Made by a program: the position numbers and the translations under genes
In this document: positions 16,843-25,662 of the stretch, in pieces
How positions within the stretch are numbered: the stretch's first letter is position 1
Layout of the letters: each line of letters opens with the position of its first letter
Notes under the pieces: model-generated
Seen by the model: the letters and a program-made list of their open reading frames with translations, nothing else
Database searches by the model: none
What the model was told of the DNA's origin: nothing
Origin: a virus
Length of the DNA: 64,000 nucleotides
Strand: one strand, 5' to 3'
Virus record (IMG/VR): IMGVR_UViG_3300049048_000052
Coordinates: 150,643 to 214,642 of that record

Positions 16843-17908
16843 TAAAACTATTGATACGGCACAACTAACCTCGGCCTATGCTGAGCTAGATAAGAATCTC
16901 AGCAAGAAGTTTGGTGAGAAGTACTTTGGCTTTACTACGGGTCGTAATATAGGTGAGGTAACCAGGATAAGTACTGACTGCATAACGCTTGATAGAGTGT
17001 TAGGTGGTGGTATACCTGAGGGTAGGATGATAGAAGTCTTTGGACCTCCATCAGCCTCTAAGACTACCCTATGCCTAAGCATAGTTAAGGCATACCAAAA
17101 GGCAGGTCTAGCCTGCTTCTGGGTGGATGCTGAACGTGCCTTTGATCCTAAGTATGCTAGAGCATGTGGCGTAGATCCAGATACTCTAGGTATCCTAGAA
17201 CCCCTCACTGCTAATGATGCTCTTGAGAGTGTACGCCTAGTAGCTAAGAGTGGTGTTGTATCCCTAATCATATTAGATAGTACTGCGGCCTTGGTGCCTC
17301 AAGATGAATATGAGAAGGATGCAGGCTCAGGTATGATTGGCTCTGTGGCTCGTATCATGAGTCAGATGCTTAAGCAGATAGTAAATATAGCAGCAGATAA
17401 TAAGTGTACTGTTATATTCATTAATCAATTAAGGGCCTCTAATCTAACTGGCTATGGGTCCAAGACTACTACTACGGGTGGTAATGCACTTGAGTATTAT
17501 TCCTCTATAAGACTAGAGGTTACCAAGGCAGGCTTCATTGAGGATAAGGGTGAGAAGACTGGTATAAATATTAATATACAAACTAAGAAGAATAAGACCC
17601 ATAGTCCCTTTAAGATAGGAGAACTGAGTGTCTACTTCCCCTTCAAGTATAAGGGTGAGGTAGTTGCTGGGGTCGATCGAGTTGGTGATATATTAGATAA
17701 TGCACTTAATTATGATGTTATAGCTAAAGGCGGCTCATGGCTTACCTATAAGGACCAGAAGGTTCAGGGTAAGGATAAGATGAGGGCCCTACTATTAGAG
17801 GACGAAGCTTTACTAGCTGATCTTGAGGCTACGGTAAGAACTAAGTTAAATGATATAGATATTAAGGAACAAGATGACGAACAATCAGGAAAAGCCCAAG
17901 AGGACTAG
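16835..17908 (+). CDS. recA: RecA recombinase
   Basis: 357-aa RecA. Walker A GPPSASKT at residues 70-77, preceded by LGGGIPEGRMIEVFG; Walker B LIILDSTAAL; an L1/L2-type region SGMIGSVARIMSQMLKQI and FINQLRASNLTGYGS, with TTTGGNALEYYSS. Length matches bacterial RecA core and C-terminal domain, and the C-terminus is acidic (DIKEQDDEQSGKAQED). It catalyses strand exchange in phage recombination and repair. Nine of its first 14 isoleucine codons are ATA. It overlaps the next gene by 35 nt. Confidence 0.95.
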   Translation: MSNKTIDTAQLTSAYAELDKNLSKKFGEKYFGFTTGRNIGEVTRISTDCITLDRVLGGGIPEGRMIEVFGPPSASKTTLCLSIVKAYQKAGLACFWVDAERAFDPKYARACGVDPDTLGILEPLTANDALESVRLVAKSGVVSLIILDSTAALVPQDEYEKDAGSGMIGSVARIMSQMLKQIVNIAADNKCTVIFINQLRASNLTGYGSKTTTTGGNALEYYSSIRLEVTKAGFIEDKGEKTGININIQTKKNKTHSPFKIGELSVYFPFKYKGEVVAGVDRVGDILDNALNYDVIAKGGSWLTYKDQKVQGKDKMRALLLEDEALLADLEATVRTKLNDIDIKEQDDEQSGKAQED

Positions 17909-18326
17909 AACTAAGGCTTCGCCTTACAAGGATATGTCCCTAGTGGAACTCCTTGCTGAGAGAAGTAAGCTACAGGACTCTATCAATGACATAGATAAGT
18001 TATTGTTGCAGGCTGTTGAGGTCCTAAAGAGTAATGGTGTAATTGGGGGATACAACCCCAATACTAAAAGAAGTGGTCAGGCTCCAATTGCTCCGTATGG
18101 TAGCTACACAGACGACCCTACTAAACTAACCATACCAGCACCTCCGCCTCCTCAAATAGATAACATGATGACAGGTCCTGTTACCCCACCTCCCTTTGAT
18201 CCATCTCTAGCCACCTCAGGAGATCTAACACCTATTGTGGGTATATTGGATCCCTCTGTGGAGGTAGATGCTCTGCATGATGAAATATCTAAGACTATTC
18301 AAGGTATCCAAGCAATGGATACCTAA
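17874..18326 (+). CDS. Hypothetical proline-rich protein
   Basis: Unrecognised 150-aa protein. Basic N-terminus (NNQEKPKRTRTKASPYKD), a coiled-coil-like helix (LVELLAERSKLQDSINDIDK), then a Pro-rich low-complexity region (IPAPPPPQIDNMMTGPVTPP). Overlap with recA implies co-translation; a RecA-associated accessory role would be a guess. It ends before a terminator. Confidence 0.6.
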   Translation: MTNNQEKPKRTRTKASPYKDMSLVELLAERSKLQDSINDIDKLLLQAVEVLKSNGVIGGYNPNTKRSGQAPIAPYGSYTDDPTKLTIPAPPPPQIDNMMTGPVTPPPFDPSLATSGDLTPIVGILDPSVEVDALHDEISKTIQGIQAMDT

Positions 18327-18355
18327 CCTATATTGACTGGTATTAAAGACTAATG

Positions 18356-18378
18356 AGGGAGTCGAGAGGCTCCCTTTT
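18356..18378 (+). terminator. Rho-independent terminator
   Basis: Stem AGGGAG (18356-18361) with CTCCCT (18370-18375), 8-nt loop, followed by TTT. It lies between the recA unit and the next gene. Confidence 0.65.
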
Positions 18379-18399
18379 ATATACATATAGGAATCAATT

Positions 18400-18933
18400 A
18401 TGAATATCTCACAAGCAACGAAGATATCCTTAGTCTCTGGTATACTGCTCAACCTAGCATCAGTCATAGATGATATATATATACCTGATGCTATGCATGA
18501 GGAGGATGAGTTTGATCATTTAGTCTCTTATATACATGAAGAGCTAGAGAAGCATGATACTTATAGTTCTCTAATAGCCTTGGAGAAGGCGGAGCAGATG
18601 ACTCTAGTACATAGCGTACTAGTAAGTTGGAAAGCTAAAAGTGATTTACCTGTAGAGGCTATACTGGATTGCGGTCTTCTAGTTGGAAAAGAGTATAGGA
18701 ACGGTGAGTTCCTACTACCCCTAAGACACAGAGAGGATGGACTTATAGACTGTATTCATATAACAGGATCCCTTGAGATACAACCTTCAACAGTCGGAGA
18801 GATATCTCATTACTACAGTATTGAGTATGATGATGATGACGTTGAACTGGCCTTCAAGAGGGTTGAGGATTACGAGGACTATCTGAAGTCCCGTCTAGAC
18901 TTAGCACTAACAGCCAAGTACCGCCTACCCTAG
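18400..18933 (+). CDS. Hypothetical protein
   Basis: Unrecognised 177-aa acidic protein; N-terminal helix (ISQATKISLVSGILLNLASV), then EEDEFDHLVSYIHEELEKHD, and a C-terminal acidic patch (EYDDDDVELAFKRVEDYED). It ends 10 nt before the DNA polymerase gene, so the two are probably co-transcribed. Confidence 0.6.
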   Translation: MNISQATKISLVSGILLNLASVIDDIYIPDAMHEEDEFDHLVSYIHEELEKHDTYSSLIALEKAEQMTLVHSVLVSWKAKSDLPVEAILDCGLLVGKEYRNGEFLLPLRHREDGLIDCIHITGSLEIQPSTVGEISHYYSIEYDDDDVELAFKRVEDYEDYLKSRLDLALTAKYRLP

Positions 18934-18943
18934 AGATAATTAT

Positions 18944-21900
18944 ATGAAACTGATAAAAGGTTCTGAGATCGACTTCTATTACGTAACCTCTGATGTAGGA
19001 CCTCTAGTAGAAGCGATCCAGGATCTAGACCTTGTCTTGCTTGATACCGAGACTTATCCATTAAGTGAGAAGTTCGGTCATACGGCTAATGGTCTAGATC
19101 CTCATACATCTAAGATAAGACTTATACAAATTGGTTGGCAGGGTTGCAATATACCTTATGTAGTCGATGTTAAAAAGGTAAAGAATATCCAGCCTCTATT
19201 AGATCAACTAATGAGGGAGGACCTAAAGAAACTTATACATAATGCTCAGTTCGACCTGAGACATATATATTCTAACTTTGGTATATGGCTACCTAACGTG
19301 TATTGCAGTATGACTGCCATGAAGACCCTATCGGTCTCCACTGGTTGGCAAGTAGGTAGAATGAGAGGTCATTCACTCAGAAGTCTAGCAAGAGACTTCT
19401 GTGATAGACATCTGGATAAGACTGAACAGACTAGTGATTGGTCTAAGGATACACTGGATGCTGAGCAGTTAGAGTATGCCGCTATGGATGTAGCACCTTT
19501 CATAGTTGATGCTTTCCTATCTATCAAAGAGGCCTTATGTGGACCCATACCATTAGGTTATGATGAGCCTAAACCTTTTGAGATAGATCAGGGGGCTGTT
19601 GTACCCATTGCTAAGATTGAGTATAGGGGCAATTATGTCAGCAGGGAAACATTGGAGATCCTACTGAAGGAGTCTACTAGGTTAGCTGAGTCTCATAAAC
19701 AGAAGCTATGCCAAGTACTAGACTTCCCTATTGAGAGGGAGATAGTAATGGGTGATGATGGTCAACTACAGGTTAATACTGTGGTACCTGATAAAGTAGC
19801 TAAGTTACTCAATAATAATAAGGGTCTCGTATCACATATAAATAAACTCTTAGAGGGTTCTGGATTAACTTTAACAAATCTACAGAAAGAAGAGTTAGAG
19901 AACCGTTTAGAATTACTGTCTGAGAGTAAAGCATCAGAAGCTGATGAAGAATCTGAGTCTTCTGATGAGGATATAGATTATGACTATGATTATGGTATCA
20001 GTAGTATTAAAGAACTACTACTGTACAAGAAGTATGTAAAGTTGGTCTCAGATGTCAGTAAGCATATAGATGCTATTAATGTAGTAACAGGTAATATACA
20101 TACTGACTTCCATATTATCAATGCGGCTACAGGTCGTATGGCATCCTCTTCTAATATGAATGGGATACGGGTAAACCTACAGCAGGTTAACAAATTTAGT
20201 ACTAGGGCCCAGGTGCCTATTAGGTTACTAGGGGGAGAGCTGGATGAGCTAGCTGATGTTAACTTATCTCTTAGAGGCGCCTTCCAAAGTCCTGAAGGAC
20301 ATAGCATGGCAATATGCTTAGCTGGAGATACTCTCGTTTATACGACTAAAGGTTTAGTTGAGATAAAGGATATCCAGGCTGGGGATCAGGTCATCACTGA
20401 TGGAGGTACAGCATCTGTATATCATACGAAGAAGACTGAGGGACGCCGTGTCTGGAAGCTTAAGACTAAACTGGGCTATGAGATAGAGACGACTCCAGGT
20501 CACAGATTTATGACTGTGAATGAGGAGGGTGACCTAGACTTCAAGGAGTTAAGACATCTTAAACCTAATGATTTTATAGTACTGCACAGGAATGAACATA
20601 GCTCCTATGAGGTAGACGGTGAACTCATAACTGAGTATGAGGCTACCCAGATAGGTCTCAACATGAAAGGTAGGAATAATGATAAGCAGGTACCCCCTGT
20701 TATTATGAGTGCCTCATCTAAGATTCAAGCTGCTTTCTTAAGGGGCCTCTATACAAATGAGGGCTTCCTAGAAATGAACAGTAAGATCAGATATGTTGCC
20801 TTATCTACGGGTTCCGAAGTTTACTGTAAGCAGATACAGACCATGCTACTGAGTCTGGGTATTATATCTAGAAGGACTAGTAGAAGATATGAATGTGAGT
20901 ATGGATATTATAGTGACTATTGGCTGACAATAGCTGAGATCGATCAGGTCAACCTATTTCGTAATCTCATAGGCTTCCTTGACGAAGCTAAGACAGAAGC
21001 ATTAGATAGAAACTGTGATAAGCCTAAGGTATTCAATCGTAGCCATAACATACCCTTCTCTTTTGTTAAGAAGAGGATAGGTAAATCAGGTAAGCCTGGT
21101 ATGGCGGACCTTAAACGTAATGGTAATAGATTTGGCACTACTACAAGGTATGCGGTTAACAGAGCATACAGACAGGTACCTCATCTATTTGATCCCTCTA
21201 TGCAACCTATTATAGATGGAACCCTTGCCTTTGATAGGGTGGTATCAATAGTAGATGAGGGTAAAGTCTGTGATGTTTATGATATTACTGTACCTCGTCT
21301 GAGAAGATTCAGTGCTAACGGCATAATAGTTCACAACTGTGACTATAGTAGTCAGGAGCTAATGATTGCGGCGGCCCTGTCTAATGATAGGGTAATGCTT
21401 GATGCTTTCTTTACGCAAAGGGATAATCCAACTCTTATCGATCCTGAAGGTAATGAATACGCTAACCCTTTGGTGGATCTACATACAGTAGCAGCCATGT
21501 CCCTATTCCCTCATCTCAATGAGGTGCCCTTGTGGAAGCTTGAGAAGGCTGCCAAGGAGATAGGTCCTGGAGGTCAGAAGTATCGAGATCTTGCCAAAGT
21601 GTTCAATTTTTCCATAATTTATGGTGCTTCTGCCCAGTCCTTAGCTCCTGGTCTTAAGTGTTCAGTTGAGGAGGCTGAGAGGTTCCTTGCGGCTTACTTT
21701 GGTAAGTTTAGAGGCTTAAAGGCATGGCTTGATAGGTCAGCTAAGTTAGCTAAGAAACAGAAGTGGGTTACTAGTGCGACTGGCCGTAAGCTCTTCTGCT
21801 TTGAGTCTAACAATAAGGGCAGTGATAATGCAGTGGAACGTAAGGGTCCTAATGCATTAGTCCAAGGTCTTGCATCTGACATGATGAAGATGGCATTTAG

Positions 21901-22228
21901 CAGGGCCGTACCTAGGATAGAAAGACTTAATGATAAGAGAAGGTCATTAGATCCAGGATGTAAGATAGGTTGGATACAGGCTATCGTACATGATGAGATT
22001 GTGGCTATCGTTCCAGGTACTCCTAAGTTAATTGATATAGTTAAAGCTGGTAATAAAGACGGTACAGATAAGCTTATATATGAATTCCCAGAGATAGCTA
22101 TGGAGTATGCTGAGTTAATCAGTGGCACCATGGAGGAGGTTGAGAGTGAATTACTATCACCTCTAATTGGTCAGGACTTCCCCGCTAAGGCAGACCCAGG
22201 TCTAGGCTTTAGTTGGGCTGATAAGTAA
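18944..22228 (+). CDS. polA: Family A DNA polymerase with 3'-5' exonuclease, intein-containing precursor
   Basis: 1,094-aa precursor; the mature extein is 753 aa after removal of residues 458-798. The DEDD exonuclease has VLLDTET (34-37), LIHNAQFDLRH (97-107) and YAAMDVAPF (178-186). In the polymerase domain motif A is DYSSQEL (restored by splicing), motif B/O-helix is KVFNFSIIYGASAQSL, and motif C is AIVHDEIVA. There is no 5'-nuclease domain. An unusual acidic run of about 25 residues (near 327-350, including EADEESESSDEDIDYD) sits before the palm. It is the replicative polymerase candidate, grouped with clamp, loader and SSB genes downstream. Confidence 0.95.
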   Translation: MKLIKGSEIDFYYVTSDVGPLVEAIQDLDLVLLDTETYPLSEKFGHTANGLDPHTSKIRLIQIGWQGCNIPYVVDVKKVKNIQPLLDQLMREDLKKLIHNAQFDLRHIYSNFGIWLPNVYCSMTAMKTLSVSTGWQVGRMRGHSLRSLARDFCDRHLDKTEQTSDWSKDTLDAEQLEYAAMDVAPFIVDAFLSIKEALCGPIPLGYDEPKPFEIDQGAVVPIAKIEYRGNYVSRETLEILLKESTRLAESHKQKLCQVLDFPIEREIVMGDDGQLQVNTVVPDKVAKLLNNNKGLVSHINKLLEGSGLTLTNLQKEELENRLELLSESKASEADEESESSDEDIDYDYDYGISSIKELLLYKKYVKLVSDVSKHIDAINVVTGNIHTDFHIINAATGRMASSSNMNGIRVNLQQVNKFSTRAQVPIRLLGGELDELADVNLSLRGAFQSPEGHSMAICLAGDTLVYTTKGLVEIKDIQAGDQVITDGGTASVYHTKKTEGRRVWKLKTKLGYEIETTPGHRFMTVNEEGDLDFKELRHLKPNDFIVLHRNEHSSYEVDGELITEYEATQIGLNMKGRNNDKQVPPVIMSASSKIQAAFLRGLYTNEGFLEMNSKIRYVALSTGSEVYCKQIQTMLLSLGIISRRTSRRYECEYGYYSDYWLTIAEIDQVNLFRNLIGFLDEAKTEALDRNCDKPKVFNRSHNIPFSFVKKRIGKSGKPGMADLKRNGNRFGTTTRYAVNRAYRQVPHLFDPSMQPIIDGTLAFDRVVSIVDEGKVCDVYDITVPRLRRFSANGIIVHNCDYSSQELMIAAALSNDRVMLDAFFTQRDNPTLIDPEGNEYANPLVDLHTVAAMSLFPHLNEVPLWKLEKAAKEIGPGGQKYRDLAKVFNFSIIYGASAQSLAPGLKCSVEEAERFLAAYFGKFRGLKAWLDRSAKLAKKQKWVTSATGRKLFCFESNNKGSDNAVERKGPNALVQGLASDMMKMAFSRAVPRIERLNDKRRSLDPGCKIGWIQAIVHDEIVAIVPGTPKLIDIVKAGNKDGTDKLIYEFPEIAMEYAELISGTMEEVESELLSPLIGQDFPAKADPGLGFSWADK
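20315..21337 (+). mobile_element. LAGLIDADG intein in DNA polymerase motif A
   Basis: 341-aa in-frame intein (precursor residues 458-798). It begins CLAGDTLVYTTKG (block A, Cys1), has block B TPGHRFMT with the TxxH, ends with block F VYDITVP and block G NGIIVHN, and is followed by Cys+1 of the extein. Between them IQAAFLRGLYTNEGFLE is a LAGLIDADG-type motif, so the homing endonuclease is present. Splicing joins HSMAI to CDYSSQELM, placing the insertion two residues before the catalytic Asp-Tyr-Ser. Confidence 0.95.
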
Positions 22229-22241
22229 TTACTGGAGGACT

Positions 22242-22817
22242 ATGGCTTACAGCGATCCGTTCAAAGTAGTCTGCTTAGGTTTAATGATGGAGGCATGTGG
22301 GGAGCCTGATAACAATAAAAGGCTCCTTGATATGCGTAGTTTAGCTATGGATGGTCCTGCTGAGGAAGAAGAGCCCTCTAAGGCTGATTATGCTAATTGG
22401 TTAGCTGCGGTGGCTCAAGGTCTACTCAATGTACAGGACCTATGGGTATCTTATGCTCATAGTTGTCATAAGTACAATATGATCGAGGGTCATGCTGCAG
22501 ACCAGCAGAGTAATATGCACCTATCCAACATTCAGAATAGGGTGGAACAGTGTCCCTTAGGTAATGTAGCCCTAATGCCAAATCGTATTGTGGTTTGGCT
22601 ACTACTACGCTACCGGGGTACCATTACGGATCTTGAGGAGCCTATGACTGAGATAGCTCATATAGAGTACGCTCTACTGGCCATCAAGGATACTTTGCAA
22701 GATATAGGAGCGGCTCAGGCCTTCCAGACAATACAAATATTGTCTACTCCCAAACCTGGATTTGAACTCCCGGATGATCTACTGCTACCTTACTACCCTG
22801 ACTTTATCTCGTTTTAA
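22242..22817 (+). CDS. Hypothetical protein
   Basis: Unrecognised 191-aa helical protein with a strong GGAGG site before ATG. Visible features: an acidic stretch (GPAEEEEPSKADYANWL), several His/Cys residues (SYAHSCHKYNMIEGHAADQ), and a Pro-rich end (LPDDLLLPYYPDF). It follows polA by 13 nt and may be a replication accessory; no motif supports a specific role. Confidence 0.65.
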   Translation: MAYSDPFKVVCLGLMMEACGEPDNNKRLLDMRSLAMDGPAEEEEPSKADYANWLAAVAQGLLNVQDLWVSYAHSCHKYNMIEGHAADQQSNMHLSNIQNRVEQCPLGNVALMPNRIVVWLLLRYRGTITDLEEPMTEIAHIEYALLAIKDTLQDIGAAQAFQTIQILSTPKPGFELPDDLLLPYYPDFISF

Positions 22818-22897
22818 GTAGATGAAATTCAGGAGCCGTTGAGCCCTAATATGTTCTACGACCTTGTGGAGTTTAACCAGTACAATTAAAGAAGACA

Positions 22898-23674
22898 ATG
22901 AAGAAGATCACTGGACTGTTGTTATTGTTCACGTTGTGGAGTTCACTAACTGTTCTTGCTGCCTGTAATGGCAGCACGGTTCAATATGTTAGTCCTGAGA
23001 CAGAAGATGTGGTACTACCCCCAGCAACTAATGTAGGGGGTATCGTTGACGGTACCTATATTGTTACCGCTGCCACTTTGAATACAGGTACTAATGAGTA
23101 CACCTTTAACTTAAAGGGTGTCCCTACTAGTATCACAATACCCATGCAGAACTTAGTATGGGGTCGTGCTCGTGGTAGTAAACAGACGCTAACCGTGTTT
23201 GGTGGTACCTATAAGTTCAACATACATCCAGGTACTCGTATCACTTGGATGCAAGCTAACTACCAGCCTGTTTATTGGAGCCCCTATAGCTCCTCTTTAG
23301 ATAGCTCTGGTCCCAGCTTTTACATTGCGCCTCCCCCTCGTGCAAATGTAACTAATGTTAATGTTTACACAGGCGGTACAACAGGCCGTAACTACAGTCA
23401 AGTTAGGGAGACTGTCAGTAAAAGGTATGGTAAGACCTACCAATTGCCTGCAGCACCTAAGGTGAGGGATCGTAGTGCCATCAGGACTACTGGCTACAAT
23501 GTTAGTAGCAGCGATAGTAATACCTCCATTAACAAGACTGATAGTAGGAGAGGTAAATCAACCTACAACAGTTCTTCCTACTCCAATAGGAAAAGCAGCT
23601 CCCCTTCTACTGGCTTTAGTAATAGAGGAGGTGGTGGAGGTAGATCTGTGAGTACCAGTAGAAGTAGAAGGTAG
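22898..23674 (+). CDS. Secreted lipoprotein with basic low-complexity tail
   Basis: 258 aa. A type II signal peptide is clear: KK start, hydrophobic core, lipobox LAAC with Cys at residue 23, so the mature protein would be lipidated and membrane-anchored. The middle (about 45-150) is beta-rich with NTGTNEYTFNL and ITIPMQN segments. The last ~60 residues are Ser/Arg/Gly-rich and strongly basic (SSSYSNRKSSSPSTGFSNRG, then SRSRR). Phage lipoproteins often block receptors or alter the envelope against superinfection (for example T5 Llp); that role is inferred. It stands directly before the RNA repair operon. Confidence 0.75.
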   Translation: MKKITGLLLLFTLWSSLTVLAACNGSTVQYVSPETEDVVLPPATNVGGIVDGTYIVTAATLNTGTNEYTFNLKGVPTSITIPMQNLVWGRARGSKQTLTVFGGTYKFNIHPGTRITWMQANYQPVYWSPYSSSLDSSGPSFYIAPPPRANVTNVNVYTGGTTGRNYSQVRETVSKRYGKTYQLPAAPKVRDRSAIRTTGYNVSSSDSNTSINKTDSRRGKSTYNSSSYSNRKSSSPSTGFSNRGGGGGRSVSTSRSRR

Positions 23675-23736
23675 TAACAAAGGGCCTGCTCGGGGGGCCC
23701 ACCCTATTATTGATTGGTTACCCTTAGGGAACCATT

Positions 23737-24900
23737 ATGTTATTAGTACAAGAGTATCTGTCTTCTGGCAAGTCACTAGAAGACTTATCAAATGAGTTAG
23801 GATTAAATATTAAGCATCATCCTGTCGATCCTCTAGTCATCATTGACTATGATCAGATCAGGAGTCCTAGAAAGGATCCTATTGTGCGTGAGTGCAGAGG
23901 TCTTGTCCTAGAGAAGGATACGTGGAAGGTAGTAGCCAGATCATTCAATCGCTTCTATAATTGGGGAGAGTTCCCTGAGGAGGAGCACCTATTTGATTGG
24001 AAGAATGCTACCTGTGATGAGAAGATAGATGGATCTATGATCATCCTCTACCATTACAATGGAACCTGGAGAGTTAACACTAGATTCAGTTGGGCTGATA
24101 GTATAGTGGGCGATGGTCCCTATACCTGGACCCAATTGTTTGAGATAGCTATGGGTAAAACACTACAAGAAGTTGGGGATATCCTAATAGCTGAGAATAA
24201 TAGGTCCTATGTATTCGAATTGGTATCTCCGTATAACAAGGTAGTCCGCTGGTACCCTAAACCTAAACTTTACCTATTAGGGGAGTTTAGGTTGGATGTG
24301 GATCACGATGAGTACCATGATGCGGGTTTAGCTTTGCATGCGGCCTTCCTTGATGTAGATAGGCCTAATCGCTATATCCTCAATAATATAAGGGCTATCA
24401 AGAAGTACCTAAGGGAACTAGAGGCTAATGACCCAACTAATGAGGGTGTAGTCATCAATGATGGTATTCACTATTGGAAGTTAAAGAATGAGAAGTACTT
24501 GGTCCTCCATAAGATGAGGGGCGACTCAGGTAACTTATATCATCCTAAATACTTAGTACCCTTTATTCTTACTGGTGAGACCTATGAGCTACTCACTTAC
24601 TTCCCAGAGGTAGAGGATAAGTTACTAGAGTATAAGGCTCGTATAGATAAAGAGTATGACCTATTACAAAAGGTATGGGCTGATGCTTGTGGCATACGCT
24701 CTAGGAAAGACTTTGCTCTTGCTATCAAGGATGCTACTAGATTCAATAGTCTACTCTTTAGTCTTCGTAATGAGACCGATGTAATCCTATTCCCAGAGGA
24801 GGAACTAGGAGATAGTATGGACCGCCTAGATGAGATGTGGCGTAACTCTTTAGACTTAATACTAAAAGTATTATTTGCTAAGGAGGTTGTTCATGTCTAA
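23737..24900 (+). CDS. T4 Rnl1-type RNA ligase
   Basis: 387-aa ATP-dependent RNA ligase, close in size to T4 Rnl1 (374 aa). Motif I EKIDGSM has the nucleotidyl-accepting Lys96. Upstream is RECRGLVLEK, and downstream are FELVSPYNKVV (motif IIIa region), EGVVI (motif IV) and WKLKNEKYLVLH (motif V). It seals 5'-phosphate/3'-OH RNA ends, classically a broken tRNA anticodon loop. The stop overlaps the kinase ATG by 8 nt (ATGTCTAA), so the two are co-translated. First gene of an RNA repair operon. Confidence 0.9.
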   Translation: MLLVQEYLSSGKSLEDLSNELGLNIKHHPVDPLVIIDYDQIRSPRKDPIVRECRGLVLEKDTWKVVARSFNRFYNWGEFPEEEHLFDWKNATCDEKIDGSMIILYHYNGTWRVNTRFSWADSIVGDGPYTWTQLFEIAMGKTLQEVGDILIAENNRSYVFELVSPYNKVVRWYPKPKLYLLGEFRLDVDHDEYHDAGLALHAAFLDVDRPNRYILNNIRAIKKYLRELEANDPTNEGVVINDGIHYWKLKNEKYLVLHKMRGDSGNLYHPKYLVPFILTGETYELLTYFPEVEDKLLEYKARIDKEYDLLQKVWADACGIRSRKDFALAIKDATRFNSLLFSLRNETDVILFPEEELGDSMDRLDEMWRNSLDLILKVLFAKEVVHV

Positions 24901-25396
24901 GGCAGGTATAGTATTGATAACCATTGGTATACCTGGATCCGGTAAGTCTACATTCATAAAGGAAAAGATAAAGGCGTTTCCTGATGCGGTCTATATAAAT
25001 GCTGACAGTATTAGAGAGGAGCTAACAGGTGATGCTGGTAATGGTACTAGGGACCGTCAGGTTTGGAATCTATTAGATGAGAGATACCTAGAGGCCCTAA
25101 GAAGTGAGAAAGAAGTTATAGCATTAGACTGTACCTTTACTCGACCCAAGAGAAGGAAGCCCTATATACAACGGGCTAAGAGCTTTGGTTATATAGTACA
25201 TTTATTGTTTATGGATTGTCCTCTCGAATTAGCAATAAAGAGGCAGGACTATAGAGATAGGAAGGTGCCAATAGATGTCATCAAGACCATGTATGATAAG
25301 CTAACAGGTGCCACAGAATACGAGGAGATAAACTGTCGTGTACATAGAATTACTCAGAAGGATAGTGGACCTAATGGGGGACTGCGATTACCGTAA
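24893..25396 (+). CDS. Polynucleotide 5'-kinase (kinase domain only)
   Basis: 167 aa; start at ATG 24893 behind AAGGAGG, overlapping the ligase. P-loop GIPGSGKST at residues 12-20, NADSIREEL (substrate Asp/Arg region), ALDCTFTRPKRR, and the lid R..YRDRKVPIDVIKTMY, very like T4 Pnk's VPIDV..SMY. Unlike T4 Pnk there is no HAD phosphatase domain; a separate phosphatase follows three genes later. It phosphorylates 5'-OH RNA ends before ligation. Confidence 0.85.
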   Translation: MSKAGIVLITIGIPGSGKSTFIKEKIKAFPDAVYINADSIREELTGDAGNGTRDRQVWNLLDERYLEALRSEKEVIALDCTFTRPKRRKPYIQRAKSFGYIVHLLFMDCPLELAIKRQDYRDRKVPIDVIKTMYDKLTGATEYEEINCRVHRITQKDSGPNGGLRLP

Positions 25397-25544
25397 GAAC
25401 CAGAATGGTACCTATACTATGACAGTGGGTTACCATGAGAGCTATAAATCTTTTAATGGGCCTACTATAGAGGACGTTACAGAGCAGGCATGTAAAGAAT
25501 TAAATATTGGAGATGACAATGAACAGGCAGGAATTGCTAGGTGA
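25374..25544 (+). CDS. Small hypothetical protein in RNA repair operon
   Basis: 56 aa from ATG 25374 (MGDCDYRKNQNGTYTMTVGY...). It overlaps the kinase by 23 nt and the next small gene by 26 nt. A beta-hairpin-like start is followed by an acidic helix (EDVTEQACKELNI). Unrecognised; it may modulate its neighbours. Confidence 0.5.
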   Translation: MGDCDYRKNQNGTYTMTVGYHESYKSFNGPTIEDVTEQACKELNIGDDNEQAGIAR

Positions 25545-25662
25545 TCTAAATAAGAGATTGGCAGCTATGGACATCCTTACTCTTAGAAAAGCAGCTAGGC
25601 TTATCAGCAATATAGAAGAGAACAAACAGACTTGGACTCTACACAGAGTAGGGGACCAATGA
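25519..25662 (+). CDS. Small hypothetical protein in RNA repair operon
   Basis: 47 aa, start at ATG 25519 with GGAG five bases upstream (an ATG at 25513 is too close to it). Basic helical peptide (RQELLGDLNKRLAAMDILTL). Its stop overlaps the phosphatase ATG (ATGA at 25659), so it is coupled to it. Confidence 0.5.
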   Translation: MNRQELLGDLNKRLAAMDILTLRKAARLISNIEENKQTWTLHRVGDQ

